This document shows, in pieces, positions 40,253 to 49,108 of a stretch of 64,000 nt of DNA. This DNA comes from JASHVB01 sp035508435 (GTDB lineage: Bacteria > Pseudomonadota > Alphaproteobacteria > Acetobacterales > Acetobacteraceae): assembly GCA_035508435.1 (NCBI GenBank), contig DATJNA010000228.1:1-64000 (forward strand), written 5' to 3'. Below the pieces are notes generated by a model. It searched no databases. It was not told the origin of the DNA and saw nothing but the letters and a program-made list of their open reading frames with translations. The position numbers were made by a program, and so were the translations under genes. The stretch's first letter is position 1; the number at the start of each line of letters is the position of its first letter.

Positions 40253-41356
40253 TTGACTTATGGCAATCCGTTACGCCGTCTGAACCCAGTGGTTGCGACC
40301 GCTCCAGCTCGAGCCGGGGAGGGGACGATCCTGCTGCCGGGGTCGCCTCGGCGCCTGTGGTTCGCCGCCTCCGTCTATCTTGCCTGCGCCGGCGTGTTCC
40401 TGGCCGACCTGTTCTACGATATCCCGTGGGCGTCGGGTGTCTTCTACATGCCGCTGGTCTGCACCGCGGTGTGCTATCGCGATCCACGCTGGGCGTGGTG
40501 GCTCGCCGCCGGTGCGATTGGCATGGTATTGCTCGGCTTCGTATTCCCGGTGGTCAATTTCAGCCCGCTATCCGTGGTTAACCCGGCGCTCTCGATCGCG
40601 GCCATCCTGGCGACGGCAGGCTTGGTGCGGATCGAGCGCGACACGCACAACCGGCTGGCCCGTGAGACCCTGCGGGTGCAGGCAGCCAGTCGGCTGAAGA
40701 CGCAGATCCTCGCCAATGTGAGCGACGAACTGCGCGCCCCGGTAGACGCCATTATCGGTTTTTCCAACACGCTTGCGCCCGATGTCGGACCGGAGAAGCG
40801 TCAGGTGCTGGAGCACCTGCGCTCGTCGGCCGAGCGCCTGTCGATGACGATCGAGAACTTACTCGATCTCGCCACGGTGACCGACCGGACGCTGCGGCTG
40901 GAAACCCTTGATGTCGGCGCGATCGTGCGCGATGCGGTGGATGCGGTGCGGCACGCCGCGGCGGAGAAGCATATTTGGCTGGAATCCGTGACCGAGCGGA
41001 CGGTGGCGCAAGCGACCGGCGACGCCTGGGCACTGCGGCGCATCGTCGACAACCTGATCAACAACGCACTTAAATTCACGCCAGGCAGCGGCCATGTCAG
41101 GGTAGCTACCGAAGCCGCGCCTGGCCACGTAGTGATCGTGGTCGAGGACAGCGGACCAGGCATTCCGCCCGGCCTGCTGTGCCAGCTTGGACAACCGTTC
41201 CTGCGGGCCAGCATCGATGGCGGTGCGCCGCGGCCGGGGCTGGGCAATGGACTGGCACTTTGCGCAAAGCTGGCTGACGCCATGGCTGGTACCCTGACCT
41301 TCTCCAGTGAGCCGGGTCAGGGTACCAGCGTCCGGCTCGGTCTGCCCGTCGGTTGA
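40253..41356 (+). CDS. histidine-kinase-like membrane protein with Asp at the phospho-acceptor site
   Basis: A 367-residue protein with three or four transmembrane helices (about 35-125), a dimerisation/H-box region and a complete HATPase domain. The H-box reads ANVSDELRAPVDAIIGFS: residue 158 is Asp (codon GAC at 40724-40726) where kinases have the phosphorylated His. The N-box NLINNALKFTP (267-277), G1 VEDSGPGIPP (297-306) and G2 GLGNGLAL (329 on) are intact. No response regulator or receiver domain is near. It may be a pseudokinase or partner of another kinase. Start uncertain: TTG at 40253 or GTG at 40289, neither with a good ribosome site. Confidence 0.87.
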   Translation: MTYGNPLRRLNPVVATAPARAGEGTILLPGSPRRLWFAASVYLACAGVFLADLFYDIPWASGVFYMPLVCTAVCYRDPRWAWWLAAGAIGMVLLGFVFPVVNFSPLSVVNPALSIAAILATAGLVRIERDTHNRLARETLRVQAASRLKTQILANVSDELRAPVDAIIGFSNTLAPDVGPEKRQVLEHLRSSAERLSMTIENLLDLATVTDRTLRLETLDVGAIVRDAVDAVRHAAAEKHIWLESVTERTVAQATGDAWALRRIVDNLINNALKFTPGSGHVRVATEAAPGHVVIVVEDSGPGIPPGLLCQLGQPFLRASIDGGAPRPGLGNGLALCAKLADAMAGTLTFSSEPGQGTSVRLGLPVG

Positions 41357-41382
41357 GGTGCCCCGCGTTTTGGCCCGCTGGC

Positions 41383-41583
41383 CTATGCGGCGGTCCGCGA
41401 TGCCTCGCCGGTTGGGAAGTTGGGCGGGGCGCCATGTTGCTCCAGGCTTGCGAGCTCGGCTCGTGCCTGGGCGAGCAAGGTTTCCACCATCGTCCGCTGC
41501 CGCCCGTCGAGCCGGCCGGCCAGTAGCAGCGTCTCAAAACGCTCGACGTTTTCCCTGGCGACGTAGCTTAGATGGTTGTTCAT
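41383..41583 (-). CDS. small protein of unknown function
   Basis: A 66-residue soluble protein, mostly helical by composition: NHLSYVARENVERFETLLLAG is followed by GRQRTMVETLLAQARAELASLEQHG. I do not recognise a family. Support for a real gene is GGAG before the ATG, a promoter-like pair of boxes 31-59 bp upstream, and an AT-rich leader. It is convergent with the histidine-kinase-like gene, with 26 bp between stops. Confidence 0.6.
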   Translation of the reverse strand: MNNHLSYVARENVERFETLLLAGRLDGRQRTMVETLLAQARAELASLEQHGAPPNFPTGEASRTAA

Positions 41584-41613
41584 GGCTCCACCCGGTTGGT
41601 CGCGCCATCGTGA

Positions 41614-41642
41614 GTTGTAGTGAATAATGTTTCCTCGTGCAA
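41614..41642 (-). promoter_or_regulatory. candidate sigma-70 promoter for the 66-residue protein
   Basis: On the minus strand TTGCAC (41637-41642) and TACAAC (41614-41619) are separated by 17 bp inside a locally AT-rich stretch, 31 bp upstream of the ATG at 41583. Confidence 0.35.
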
Positions 41643-41658
41643 TAGCATATATGATCGG

Positions 41659-42924
41659 CTATGTGCCGACCCCGACAGAGGGTGGCCGCGCCACAACGGC
41701 TGCCAGGATTGCCACGGCGGACAGGCCGGCAAAGCACTCCAACGACAGATCATAGCTGCCGGTACGGTCGCGCAGCACCCCCGACAACACCGGCCCGACC
41801 GCTTGCGCCAGGACCTGGCCGGTGAGCGCGAGGCCGCGGACCGCGCCGAAGCTGCGTCGACCGTAATAGTCGGCCCATACGATCGGCAGCATGGTCAGCA
41901 AGCCGCCAATGCCCATCCCGAACAGTACCGCGGCGAGATAGGCGCGCGGTGGAGCGTGAATGCTCAGCATGGTCAGCGTGCCAGCAAGCTGCAGCAGTGC
42001 GGCCAACGCCAACGCGAAGCGCACTGGCGCGGTGCGCGGAAAGAAGCCGAAGGCCAGGCTGCCGATGCCGGAGGCGAAGGAGAAGGTGCTGACCACTGTC
42101 GCCGCGACCTCTGGCGAGAGGCCGCGCTCTACCAGGAAGGGTGCCTGGTGCAGGCTGACACCGGCCTGCACCGGATAGGCGAACAAGGTGAACAGGGAGA
42201 CCAGCCAGAAGGCCCTGGTGCGCAGGGCCTCGGCGCGGGTGAAGGCGGGATCCGCGACCGGCGCCGCGGTCTCGACGGGGAGTGCCGTGCGGCGGTCGGG
42301 GAGCAAGCCGATGTCCTCGGGTGTGCCCACCAGCAGCAACCAGATTGGGATGAAGCCGACGGCGAGCACGGCGGCGCCGACGGCGAGCCATCCGGTGCGC
42401 CAGCCGCCATGGGCGATGCCAAAGGCCGCGATGAGCGGCAGGAGGACCAGTCCAACCATCTGGGCAACGGTCGCGATCGCAGTGGTGAGCGTGCGGCGAG
42501 CCACGAACCAGTTGTTCACCGCGCCGTAAATGCCGAGGTCGAACGGACCGGCGAAATTCATCCGTGCGATGCAGAACAGGAGGTAGAAGCCCAGCAGCGA
42601 GGCAGTGAGCGACAGCGCGGTGTCGGCGAGGCCGGTGAGCAATACGGCGCAGCACAGCACGACACGAGCGCCCTGGCGGTCCAGGAAGCGGCCCAGCGGC
42701 GGCGCGAGGACCGCGGCAAGCACGCCGCCGAGCGAGACAGCTCCGGCGATGGCGGTGCGGGACCAGCCAAAATGCCGCGTCATTGGCTCGACGAAGATGG
42801 TGAGGGTGGAAACGGCACCGCCCTGGCGGGAGAAACCGGCGCAGCAGACGCAGCCGAGAACCACCCAGCCGTAGAAGAAGGGCAGGCGGCGGCTGAGCAA
42901 GAGCGGGATGGCGCGGGCGGTCAT
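41659..42924 (-). CDS. MFS transporter (monocarboxylate/oxalate-formate type)
   Basis: This 421-residue carrier has 12 hydrophobic segments. FYGWVVLGCVCCAGFSRQGG in TM1 and TIFVEPMTRHFGWSR resemble the monocarboxylate porter/OFA branch. GRFLDRQGARVVL is the loop 2-3 motif and WADYYGRRSFGAVRG the loop 8-9 motif. The substrate is probably an organic anion, which is inference. The ATG at 42924 follows GGAAAC; a TTG three codons upstream is in frame. Downstream of it on the same strand is the small protein. Confidence 0.88.
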   Translation of the reverse strand: MTARAIPLLLSRRLPFFYGWVVLGCVCCAGFSRQGGAVSTLTIFVEPMTRHFGWSRTAIAGAVSLGGVLAAVLAPPLGRFLDRQGARVVLCCAVLLTGLADTALSLTASLLGFYLLFCIARMNFAGPFDLGIYGAVNNWFVARRTLTTAIATVAQMVGLVLLPLIAAFGIAHGGWRTGWLAVGAAVLAVGFIPIWLLLVGTPEDIGLLPDRRTALPVETAAPVADPAFTRAEALRTRAFWLVSLFTLFAYPVQAGVSLHQAPFLVERGLSPEVAATVVSTFSFASGIGSLAFGFFPRTAPVRFALALAALLQLAGTLTMLSIHAPPRAYLAAVLFGMGIGGLLTMLPIVWADYYGRRSFGAVRGLALTGQVLAQAVGPVLSGVLRDRTGSYDLSLECFAGLSAVAILAAVVARPPSVGVGT

Positions 42925-43188
42925 AGTTTCCAACGGCCGGGGCTGGGTCTGTGTCTTCCGTTATTGCGGCAGACGAAGCAATGCAGCGGGGAGGAAAGCA
43001 CGCGGCGCGACGGGTTTGCGAGGTGAGGCGTGAAGCCCGGCAGCGGCAATCTGGGCGCAGGCCGGGCGCCGGGCCGCGGCATCGGAGACTATGTCGCCTC
43101 GGCCACCATCGAAGCGCGTAGCCGCCGGCCGCGTGATGGTGCCCGGTCCCGGGCGGCGCGGCGCGTGGCCCCCTCCCCCGATGAGCCA
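42925..43188. other. gap with no supported gene
   Basis: This GC-rich stretch separates the MFS start from the methyltransferase remnant. A compact hairpin, CCCCGATG-AGC-CATCAGGGG, lies at about 43176-43195, over the stop of the remnant; there is no T-run. No coding pattern is evident. Confidence 0.5.
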
Positions 43189-43482
43189 TCAGGGGCGGGC
43201 CTCGAGGATCATGTTGAGCGGCGTATCCGTTGCCTGGCGGACCTGACTGAATCCACCCTCGCGGACGACAGACGCCAGGCGGGCGAAGCCGGGCTGCCCG
43301 CCCAGGGCGAGACCGACGTGCTGGTCGAGTGAGGTGGGAACGCAGAGCATGGTGGAAGTCGCGCAGGAAAGTCGGGCCATCGGATTGAGGTTGTCCTCCA
43401 ACCGGTCGGCGGCTTGCGGCCCTACGATCATTCAATGGCCATCCGGCTTGAGCGTCTGGCGCACATGCCTCGCCGGAGGACG
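43189..43482 (-). pseudogene. C-terminal remnant of a class I SAM-dependent methyltransferase
   Basis: On the minus strand the codons from 43482 down read RPPARHVRQTLKPDGH, then TGA at 43432-43434, then MIVGPQAADRLEDNLNP and so on to TDTPLNMILEARP. Intact relatives have a continuous chain here, with Trp (TGG) at the TGA position (PDG-W-MIVEP), so a single G to A change explains the stop. A TAG stop at 43483-43485 marks the other edge, and the N-terminal two thirds with the SAM-binding site is absent. Confidence 0.8.
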
Positions 43483-43505
43483 CTATGAGCGACGGATGCC
43501 GGGAG

Positions 43506-44405
43506 CTACGTGTCCCCGCCGGGCTTGCGCAGCTTGTCGATCAGGCCGTCGAGCCGGGCGGTAAAAACATCGACGGAATAGCCAAGCAGGAAGGCAATTA
43601 GGAGCGGTGGCAGGGACAGGCTGGTCGGGACCAGCGAGGTGAAGATGCCGATCACGGCGCCGGCGATGATCGCGGTGGTGTAGCGGGCGCTGCCAAGCGA
43701 TGCGAACCGTCGGCCCGCACCAGGCACGCGGCCGCGCAGGTCGCACAGGCCGGCGCCGAGCAAGGCGTAGAGGAGCGGGAACAGATAGGTGGAGATCGCG
43801 CCGCCGACGTCTTTGTAGGACGTGCACTTCTCTTGGGAAAAATCCCGCAGCGCCTGATAGAGCTCGATCTGATAGGCGCCGGCCTCGACGATCGTCTTGC
43901 CGGTGGTGCGGGGATCGACGCCGGTGTGATCGAATTTCGTCGACGTGCCGTCCTTCGGCTTCAGGTTTTGCAGCAGCGCGTCCGACCAGGGAAGGTGCCC
44001 GTCCGGAGTATCCAACGTACCTCCCACGCCTAGCGTGCTGACATATTCAACGGCAAGCAGCCGATGCACCTCGTCGATGATGATGGCCGTGTTGCGGGCG
44101 AATTCGACCAGATTTGAGAATACGCCCGGTGGAATCGACTCGTCGTTCGGCGCCCGGTGGGAGTCGTAGTAGTGCAGATCGGCGGAAAGTTTCAGTGCCG
44201 TCGCATTCTGTGCTTCGATGAGTGCATCCACGCGATCCGCGATCGTGCTCATCATGAACAGCAGCATTGCCGCAATGGCGAGCGCGAAGGCAAAGGCGCC
44301 CGCACCCCATTCGAGCCACAAGTGCGGCCGCACCGGGCCACGACGAGGCGGCTCCGCAGTATGAGCATCGAGCGATGCCGGCTGGGTCTTGAACATGGCA
44401 CTCAC
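43506..44405 (-). CDS. membrane protein of unknown function
   Basis: This 299-residue protein has a basic N-terminal tail, TM1 at about residues 33-53, a periplasmic domain of about 150 residues, TM2 (STYLFPLLYALLGAGLCDLR), and a C-terminal pair of helices (TTAIIAGAVIGIFTSL and PPLLIAFLLGYSVDVFTARL). The periplasmic part includes TGKTIVEAGAYQIELYQALRD; it has no motif I recognise. The GTG start at 44405 has GGGAGG at five bases. It lies 246 bp downstream of a chemoreceptor on the same strand; a sensory or envelope role is possible. Confidence 0.75.
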   Translation of the reverse strand: MSAMFKTQPASLDAHTAEPPRRGPVRPHLWLEWGAGAFAFALAIAAMLLFMMSTIADRVDALIEAQNATALKLSADLHYYDSHRAPNDESIPPGVFSNLVEFARNTAIIIDEVHRLLAVEYVSTLGVGGTLDTPDGHLPWSDALLQNLKPKDGTSTKFDHTGVDPRTTGKTIVEAGAYQIELYQALRDFSQEKCTSYKDVGGAISTYLFPLLYALLGAGLCDLRGRVPGAGRRFASLGSARYTTAIIAGAVIGIFTSLVPTSLSLPPLLIAFLLGYSVDVFTARLDGLIDKLRKPGGDT

Positions 44406-44651
44406 CCGAACCTCCCGCGGTCAGCAGTGGCAAAGGCGTCCGCGCACAGTCTCGACCAGAGGATCGCCGCTTGAAGTGTTGCAGGTCACAGGTAACGAAG
44501 AATGTTCGGCGAGAGCGGTACTGTCCCGACTTCCGAAGGTGCGGCGCCGGGGCTGGACCATAGCGCAGCGGGACGCCGAACAAAAGAATGATTGACCGAC
44601 CATGAACAAAATAATAACAGGCAGGAACTCGTTTTCCGACTGAAGTCACCT

Positions 44652-46424
44652 TCATCCTCGCGTCGTCGCCGGCGAGGCGCTCATATTGGCCTCATTCGCC
44701 CGTGTCGTCCCGTATTTGCCTCGTTCGCCGGTGTCGTCTTGCACGGCAACCAGGAACCGATCCACTTCGGTCCTTAGCGTCTCGGCTTCCTGGCCGATCG
44801 CTGTTGAGCCGGCCATGACATCCTTGCTGGCGGCGGCCGCGCCATTGGCAACGGCGACCACCTCGGCCATGGCACGGGCGGTATCGGCGGTGGCCGTGGA
44901 CACTATCTGCACGCTGTCCGCGATCTCGCGTGTTGTCGCGCTTTGCTGCTCCACCGCCGCAGATATCGCCGCCGATACCTCATCCAGTTTGCCAACGATC
45001 AGGCGTATCTCGTCCGTCGCGCCGACGGCCTCGCCGGTGGCGGTGCGCACCATATCAATCTGCGAGCTGATCTCCACTGTCGCCTTGGAGGTCTGCGATG
45101 CCAGGGCCTTCACCTCACCGGCGACGACGGCGAAACCCTTGCCGGCATCGCCGGCGCGCGCCGCCTCGATGGTCGCATTCAGAGCCAGCAGGTTGGTCTG
45201 CCCGGCGATCTCACTGATCAGGCGAACCACGTCGCCGATCCGCGTGGTTGCTTCGGTCAGGGTTTGCATCGTGGCATGGCTTCTCGTTGCCCGCTCCACC
45301 GCCTGACGCGACACTTCGGCAGCGGTCGCGACCTGGCGCGAAATCTCGCCCACACTCGAGGTCAATTGCTCGACTGCCGCCGCCACCGTGGTGAGGTCCC
45401 GCGACGATTTGGCGGTGCCCGTCGAAGTTTCGCTCGCCTTCTCATGCACGGCATGCGTTGCCTGCTGCATGGTCTGCGAGGCCCGACGCATCGTCTCGGC
45501 GGCGTTGGCCAAGGATGTCATGACGCCGGATATCGACGTGCCGAAATCCTGGGTATGGCGCTCGATTGCTGCCTGCCGCTGTTCGCGGGCGGCGCGTGTC
45601 GCCTCGGCCGCGGCAGCGAGTTGGTCGGCACGAATCATCCCGTTTTTGAATACTTCCACTGTGCGGGCCATTTCGCCAATTTCGTCGCTACGCTGTTGCT
45701 CGCCGATGTCGACCGAAAGTTGGCCCTGTGCCAGGCTGTCCATCGCCTTCGTCAATGAACGGACCGGCTTCGAGATGCGGCGGGCAAGCCTCATGCTTAC
45801 ACCGAAGCAGCCGATGATGATCAACCCGGCGACCGCCAGCGACTCGAGCCGCCGACGTGCCGTGTTCCGTTGGGTTTCGATGTAGGTCCGCCGCATTCCC
45901 TCGGCATTGGCGTCGGCTCGCGCCGACAGCAGTCTCGTCAGCTTGCCGTAGTCCTGCACGACATTCGTGACGAAGATGGTCGCAGTGCTGGTATCATCGG
46001 TGACGAAGCCGAGGACCGTGTTGGAAAATTTCACATAAGAGTCCAGCGTCGCCTTTATGGCTGCGAGGTCAGCGTCCTTGGCACCCGCGGCACGCAAGAA
46101 CAGTACGTAGGAAAACTTGGCGGCCAGATCGGCGGCGCCATGATCGAGTTGTTCCGCTTCCCGGGTGATCTTCTGCTTATCGCTTTCCTTGCTGGCGGTG
46201 ACAACCAGGCCAAGCAGTTCGGCATGGTAGTTGGCGAGCGAGTTTGTCAGCCCAAGTAGGTTCTGTTGGTCGATGCCGACATTGTTGACAGTGGAGAGCG
46301 CCCGCTGTTGCTCGCTGGCGAGTGAGGCAAACAGCAAAATGACTATGGCCATCCCAAGCAGGAAGGTGGCAGGGATCAAGAAGATCTTCTGCCCAATCGT
46401 GCCGGTCCATCGCAATCCGCGCAT
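44652..46424 (-). CDS. methyl-accepting chemotaxis protein
   Basis: This 590-residue receptor has TM1 at about 10-30, a helical periplasmic sensor (about 32-195), TM2 at about 196-212, a HAMP domain (ARRISKPVRSLTKAMDSLAQG onward) and the signalling domain. The hairpin tip is EIAGQTNLLALNATIEAARA followed by GFAVVAGEVKALA, matching the canonical tip except for small changes. There is no NWETF-type pentapeptide at the C-terminus. A secreted Cache protein is encoded 137 bp upstream in the same direction and may be functionally linked. Confidence 0.94.
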   Translation of the reverse strand: MRGLRWTGTIGQKIFLIPATFLLGMAIVILLFASLASEQQRALSTVNNVGIDQQNLLGLTNSLANYHAELLGLVVTASKESDKQKITREAEQLDHGAADLAAKFSYVLFLRAAGAKDADLAAIKATLDSYVKFSNTVLGFVTDDTSTATIFVTNVVQDYGKLTRLLSARADANAEGMRRTYIETQRNTARRRLESLAVAGLIIIGCFGVSMRLARRISKPVRSLTKAMDSLAQGQLSVDIGEQQRSDEIGEMARTVEVFKNGMIRADQLAAAAEATRAAREQRQAAIERHTQDFGTSISGVMTSLANAAETMRRASQTMQQATHAVHEKASETSTGTAKSSRDLTTVAAAVEQLTSSVGEISRQVATAAEVSRQAVERATRSHATMQTLTEATTRIGDVVRLISEIAGQTNLLALNATIEAARAGDAGKGFAVVAGEVKALASQTSKATVEISSQIDMVRTATGEAVGATDEIRLIVGKLDEVSAAISAAVEQQSATTREIADSVQIVSTATADTARAMAEVVAVANGAAAASKDVMAGSTAIGQEAETLRTEVDRFLVAVQDDTGERGKYGTTRANEANMSASPATTRG

Positions 46425-46561
46425 GGCATTCTCCAGACCCGCAGAGCCATCTGCGTTTTGTCGTTACCGCGCGGCCGACGCCAGACACCAGGATCTCCGA
46501 CCGATCCCCGACGCTAGCTAACGCGCTATCGCCGTTGGTCGCGCCGAGCAACCGCGTTCGC

Positions 46562-47017
46562 CTATTGATAGACGCCGACCCCACAGGTGTAATCGCCATA
46601 GGCGCCCACGTAACTCGACTTCGGCATGATCTTTTTGGTGACCGGATCCACCCACTTGAAATCCACCCATCCGGTCGACCCCGAATGGGCGATCTTCAGG
46701 ATATCCAAGGCAAACGCCTTGCCGTCCGCATCGCGGAGCTGCGTCGCGTCGACGCCGATCAGTTTTGCATTGGCGCCATTGCCTGTGGTTATGCCGTTTG
46801 CGTCGTAACAGAAGATGTAGAGGTCACGATCGACAAAGCCGCCGTTCTTGTCGGTGACCGCAGCCATTGTCGCCGGGCCGCCATGCTGGTCGAAGTAAGC
46901 CTTGCCCTTGTTCCAGAGCGCGATCGCCTCGTCCCGCGTGCCGCGATCGCCAGCGGCGGCGACCGTGCTGATCAGGATTCCCACAAGTGCGGTTGCGAAC
47001 ATGGCGCGCGAGGTCAT
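46562..47017 (-). CDS. secreted single-Cache-domain protein
   Basis: This 151-residue protein has a signal peptide (MFATALVGILISTVAAAG) followed by one Cache_2-like domain: AIALWNKGKAYFDQHGG, a core with RDLYIFCYDANGITTGNGAN, LIGVDATQLRDADGKAFALDI, and the end WVDPVTKKIMPKSSYVGAYG. No transmembrane helix or output domain follows. Free Cache proteins may bind small organic acids and signal through a membrane partner. It lies directly upstream of the chemoreceptor gene. The start at 47017 follows GGGGA; the leader is AT-rich (47030-47085). Confidence 0.85.
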   Translation of the reverse strand: MTSRAMFATALVGILISTVAAAGDRGTRDEAIALWNKGKAYFDQHGGPATMAAVTDKNGGFVDRDLYIFCYDANGITTGNGANAKLIGVDATQLRDADGKAFALDILKIAHSGSTGWVDFKWVDPVTKKIMPKSSYVGAYGDYTCGVGVYQ

Positions 47018-47367
47018 GATATGATTCCCCAACAATTGCTCCACGACGAAGCGAATTATTACTATGCGGCTTCTGGTTAACATTCCGTGAAGCGGATGCC
47101 GTTCGCCGGCGCTCCGGCCGCCGACATCGATGGCTCGACGCGATTCGCTGCCATTGCGGCGGCCGCGCCGCTGTTGCGCGGGCCGCGTCATTGGCGAGCT
47201 GCCGGTTGCGTGGCGTGCCGCCGATTGGCTGGCGAGCCACCCCGAACGATCGATATCAGTCGGACCCGCCAGGTGCGCCATCGCCGGGGCAGCATCGGCT
47301 GGGCCTGCGGTGATACCAGAGAGCAATGCCGCTCGCCCGCCTCGCCGCAACCGTCTACCCTGGGCGA

Positions 47368-48891
47368 ATGAACGACCTCGCGCCGCCGCTCGTCTCCAAC
47401 GTGCCGGAATATACCGTCTCGGACATCTCCAGCGCGGTGAAGCGCGCGCTGGAGGGCCAGTTCGGCCGCGTCCGCGTGCGCGGCGAGATCACCGAACTCA
47501 AGCGCTATCCCTCCGGCCACATCTATTTCTCGCTGAAGGATGAAGGCGCGAAACTTGCTGGCGTGGTGTGGAAGTCCGCGGTGCGCGGCCTCGGCATGGC
47601 GCCGGAGAACGGCGTCGAGGTGATCGCCACCGGCCGGATCTCCTCCTATGCCGAGCGCTCCTCCTACCAGCTTATCGTCGAGCGCATGGAGTATGCTGGT
47701 GCCGGCGCGTTGCTCGCGCGCATCGAGATGCTGCGGGTCCGCCTCGCCGCCGAGGGCCTGTTCGATGCCGCTCGCAAGCGCCCCCTGCCGGTGCTGCCGG
47801 AGGTGATCGGCGTGGTGAGCAGCGAGCGCGGCGCGGTGATCCAGGACATTCGCACCACGATCGCCCGGCGCTTCCCGCGCTCCGTCCTGCTGTGGCCCGT
47901 GCCGGTGCAGGGCGAGGGCGCGGCGGAGCGCATCGCGGACGCCATCGCCGGGTTCGATGCGCTGCCCCTGGGCGGCAAGGTGCCGCGGCCCGACGTGCTG
48001 ATCGTCGCCCGTGGCGGCGGCAGCCTGGAAGACCTGATGGCGTTCAACGACGAAGCGGTGGTGCGTGCCGCCGCCGCCTGCCGCATTCCGCTGATTTCCG
48101 CGGTCGGGCACGAGACCGACACCACGCTGATCGACTTCGCCTCGGACCGCCGGGCGCCGACCCCCACCGCCGCGGCGGAACTGGCGGTCCCGGCGCGCAC
48201 CGATTTGGTGGCCGACCTCGAGCATAAGGCGGCGCGCCTGGTCGGCGGCCTGAACAGGCTGGCGCAGGAGCGGCGGCTGGCGCTGTCGCGTGCCGAACGG
48301 GGGCTGCCCGACCTGCCCGCCTTGCTCGGCACCGCGCGGCAGCGGCTGGATGACCGCGCCGAGCGCCTGGTGCTGGCACTGCCCAACCTGGTGGAGCGGC
48401 GCCGCGCCGCGTTGGTGGCCGCCGAGCGCCGGCTGCCTGACCTGCCGTCCGCGCTGCGGGCCAGCCGCGAGAGGGTGCAGGAGCGGGGCACGCGGCTGGT
48501 GCTGGCGCTGCCGAGCCTCGTGGCCACCCGCCGCGGTGCTGTCGCGCTGTGCGGGCACAGGCTGGTTGCCTGCCTGCGCCATGCGGTCGGGCGCATCCAC
48601 GCCGATGCCGGCCGCACCTTGGCACGGCTCAGCGACGCGCCGGTGCGCGCCGGGCTGCGCGAGGCGCGGGCGAAGCTGGGCGGCACGGGGGCGCGGCTGG
48701 AGTCGGTCTCGCCGCTGGCGGTGCTGCAACGCGGCTACGCGCTGGTGTCCGACCCGGCCGGGCATCCGTTGACCAGCGCCGGTTCGGTGAAGCCCGGCGC
48801 GCGGCTACGGCTGCGCTTCGCCGACGGGGAGGTGGGCGCGACCGCTGATGGCGCGCGGCGCGGCGACCGGCAGGGCGAGCTGGCGCTGTAG
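47368..48891 (+). CDS. xseA: exodeoxyribonuclease VII large subunit
   Basis: This 507-residue subunit has the N-terminal OB-fold (VRVRGEITELKRYPSGHIYF), the catalytic domain with VISSERGAVIQD-type residues (VVSSERGAVIQDI), DVLIVARGGGSLEDLMAFND and SAVGHETDTTLIDFASDRRA, then a long alpha-helical region (about 270-420) with repeated LPDLP-type segments, and the terminal VLQRGYALV motif. It degrades single-stranded DNA to oligonucleotides together with XseB, which is not in the window. The ATG at 47368 (MNDLAPPLV) is preferred over one 14 codons earlier. Confidence 0.96.
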   Translation: MNDLAPPLVSNVPEYTVSDISSAVKRALEGQFGRVRVRGEITELKRYPSGHIYFSLKDEGAKLAGVVWKSAVRGLGMAPENGVEVIATGRISSYAERSSYQLIVERMEYAGAGALLARIEMLRVRLAAEGLFDAARKRPLPVLPEVIGVVSSERGAVIQDIRTTIARRFPRSVLLWPVPVQGEGAAERIADAIAGFDALPLGGKVPRPDVLIVARGGGSLEDLMAFNDEAVVRAAAACRIPLISAVGHETDTTLIDFASDRRAPTPTAAAELAVPARTDLVADLEHKAARLVGGLNRLAQERRLALSRAERGLPDLPALLGTARQRLDDRAERLVLALPNLVERRRAALVAAERRLPDLPSALRASRERVQERGTRLVLALPSLVATRRGAVALCGHRLVACLRHAVGRIHADAGRTLARLSDAPVRAGLREARAKLGGTGARLESVSPLAVLQRGYALVSDPAGHPLTSAGSVKPGARLRLRFADGEVGATADGARRGDRQGELAL

Positions 48892-48973
48892 ATGTTCGTG
48901 CAGTTTGTTTGATCCGGCGTCAGTCCGGCAGTCGCTGTCCTGCGTGAATTCGTAATTCCGGCAATCTCTCCAT

Positions 48974-49044
48974 CCGGTTAGCGCGGGCGAACCCAGCCGT
49001 GGTCGGCACGCAATGAACAGGGGCCGGAAGCCTGCGCCAACCGG
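48974..49044. repeat. imperfect palindrome, second copy of the CCGGTTAGCGC element
   Basis: It begins CCGGTTAGCGCGGG and ends CCTGCGCCAACCGG, inverted at 12 of 14 positions, with a length of 71 bp. The same 71-bp core with the same ends occurs at 55891-55961. It lies 82 bp after the xseA stop, between xseA and a convergent gene. Confidence 0.7.
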
Positions 49045-49108
49045 ACAGGGACATCCAGCAAACTTGGGATGATCAGGCGGCGCCGAAGGCGGCGTTAGTA
49101 CTGCTCCG

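Noticed and set aside
43176..43195. Rho-independent terminator after the methyltransferase remnant
   Set aside because: The hairpin is good but has no T-run on either strand, so only a hairpin is noted.
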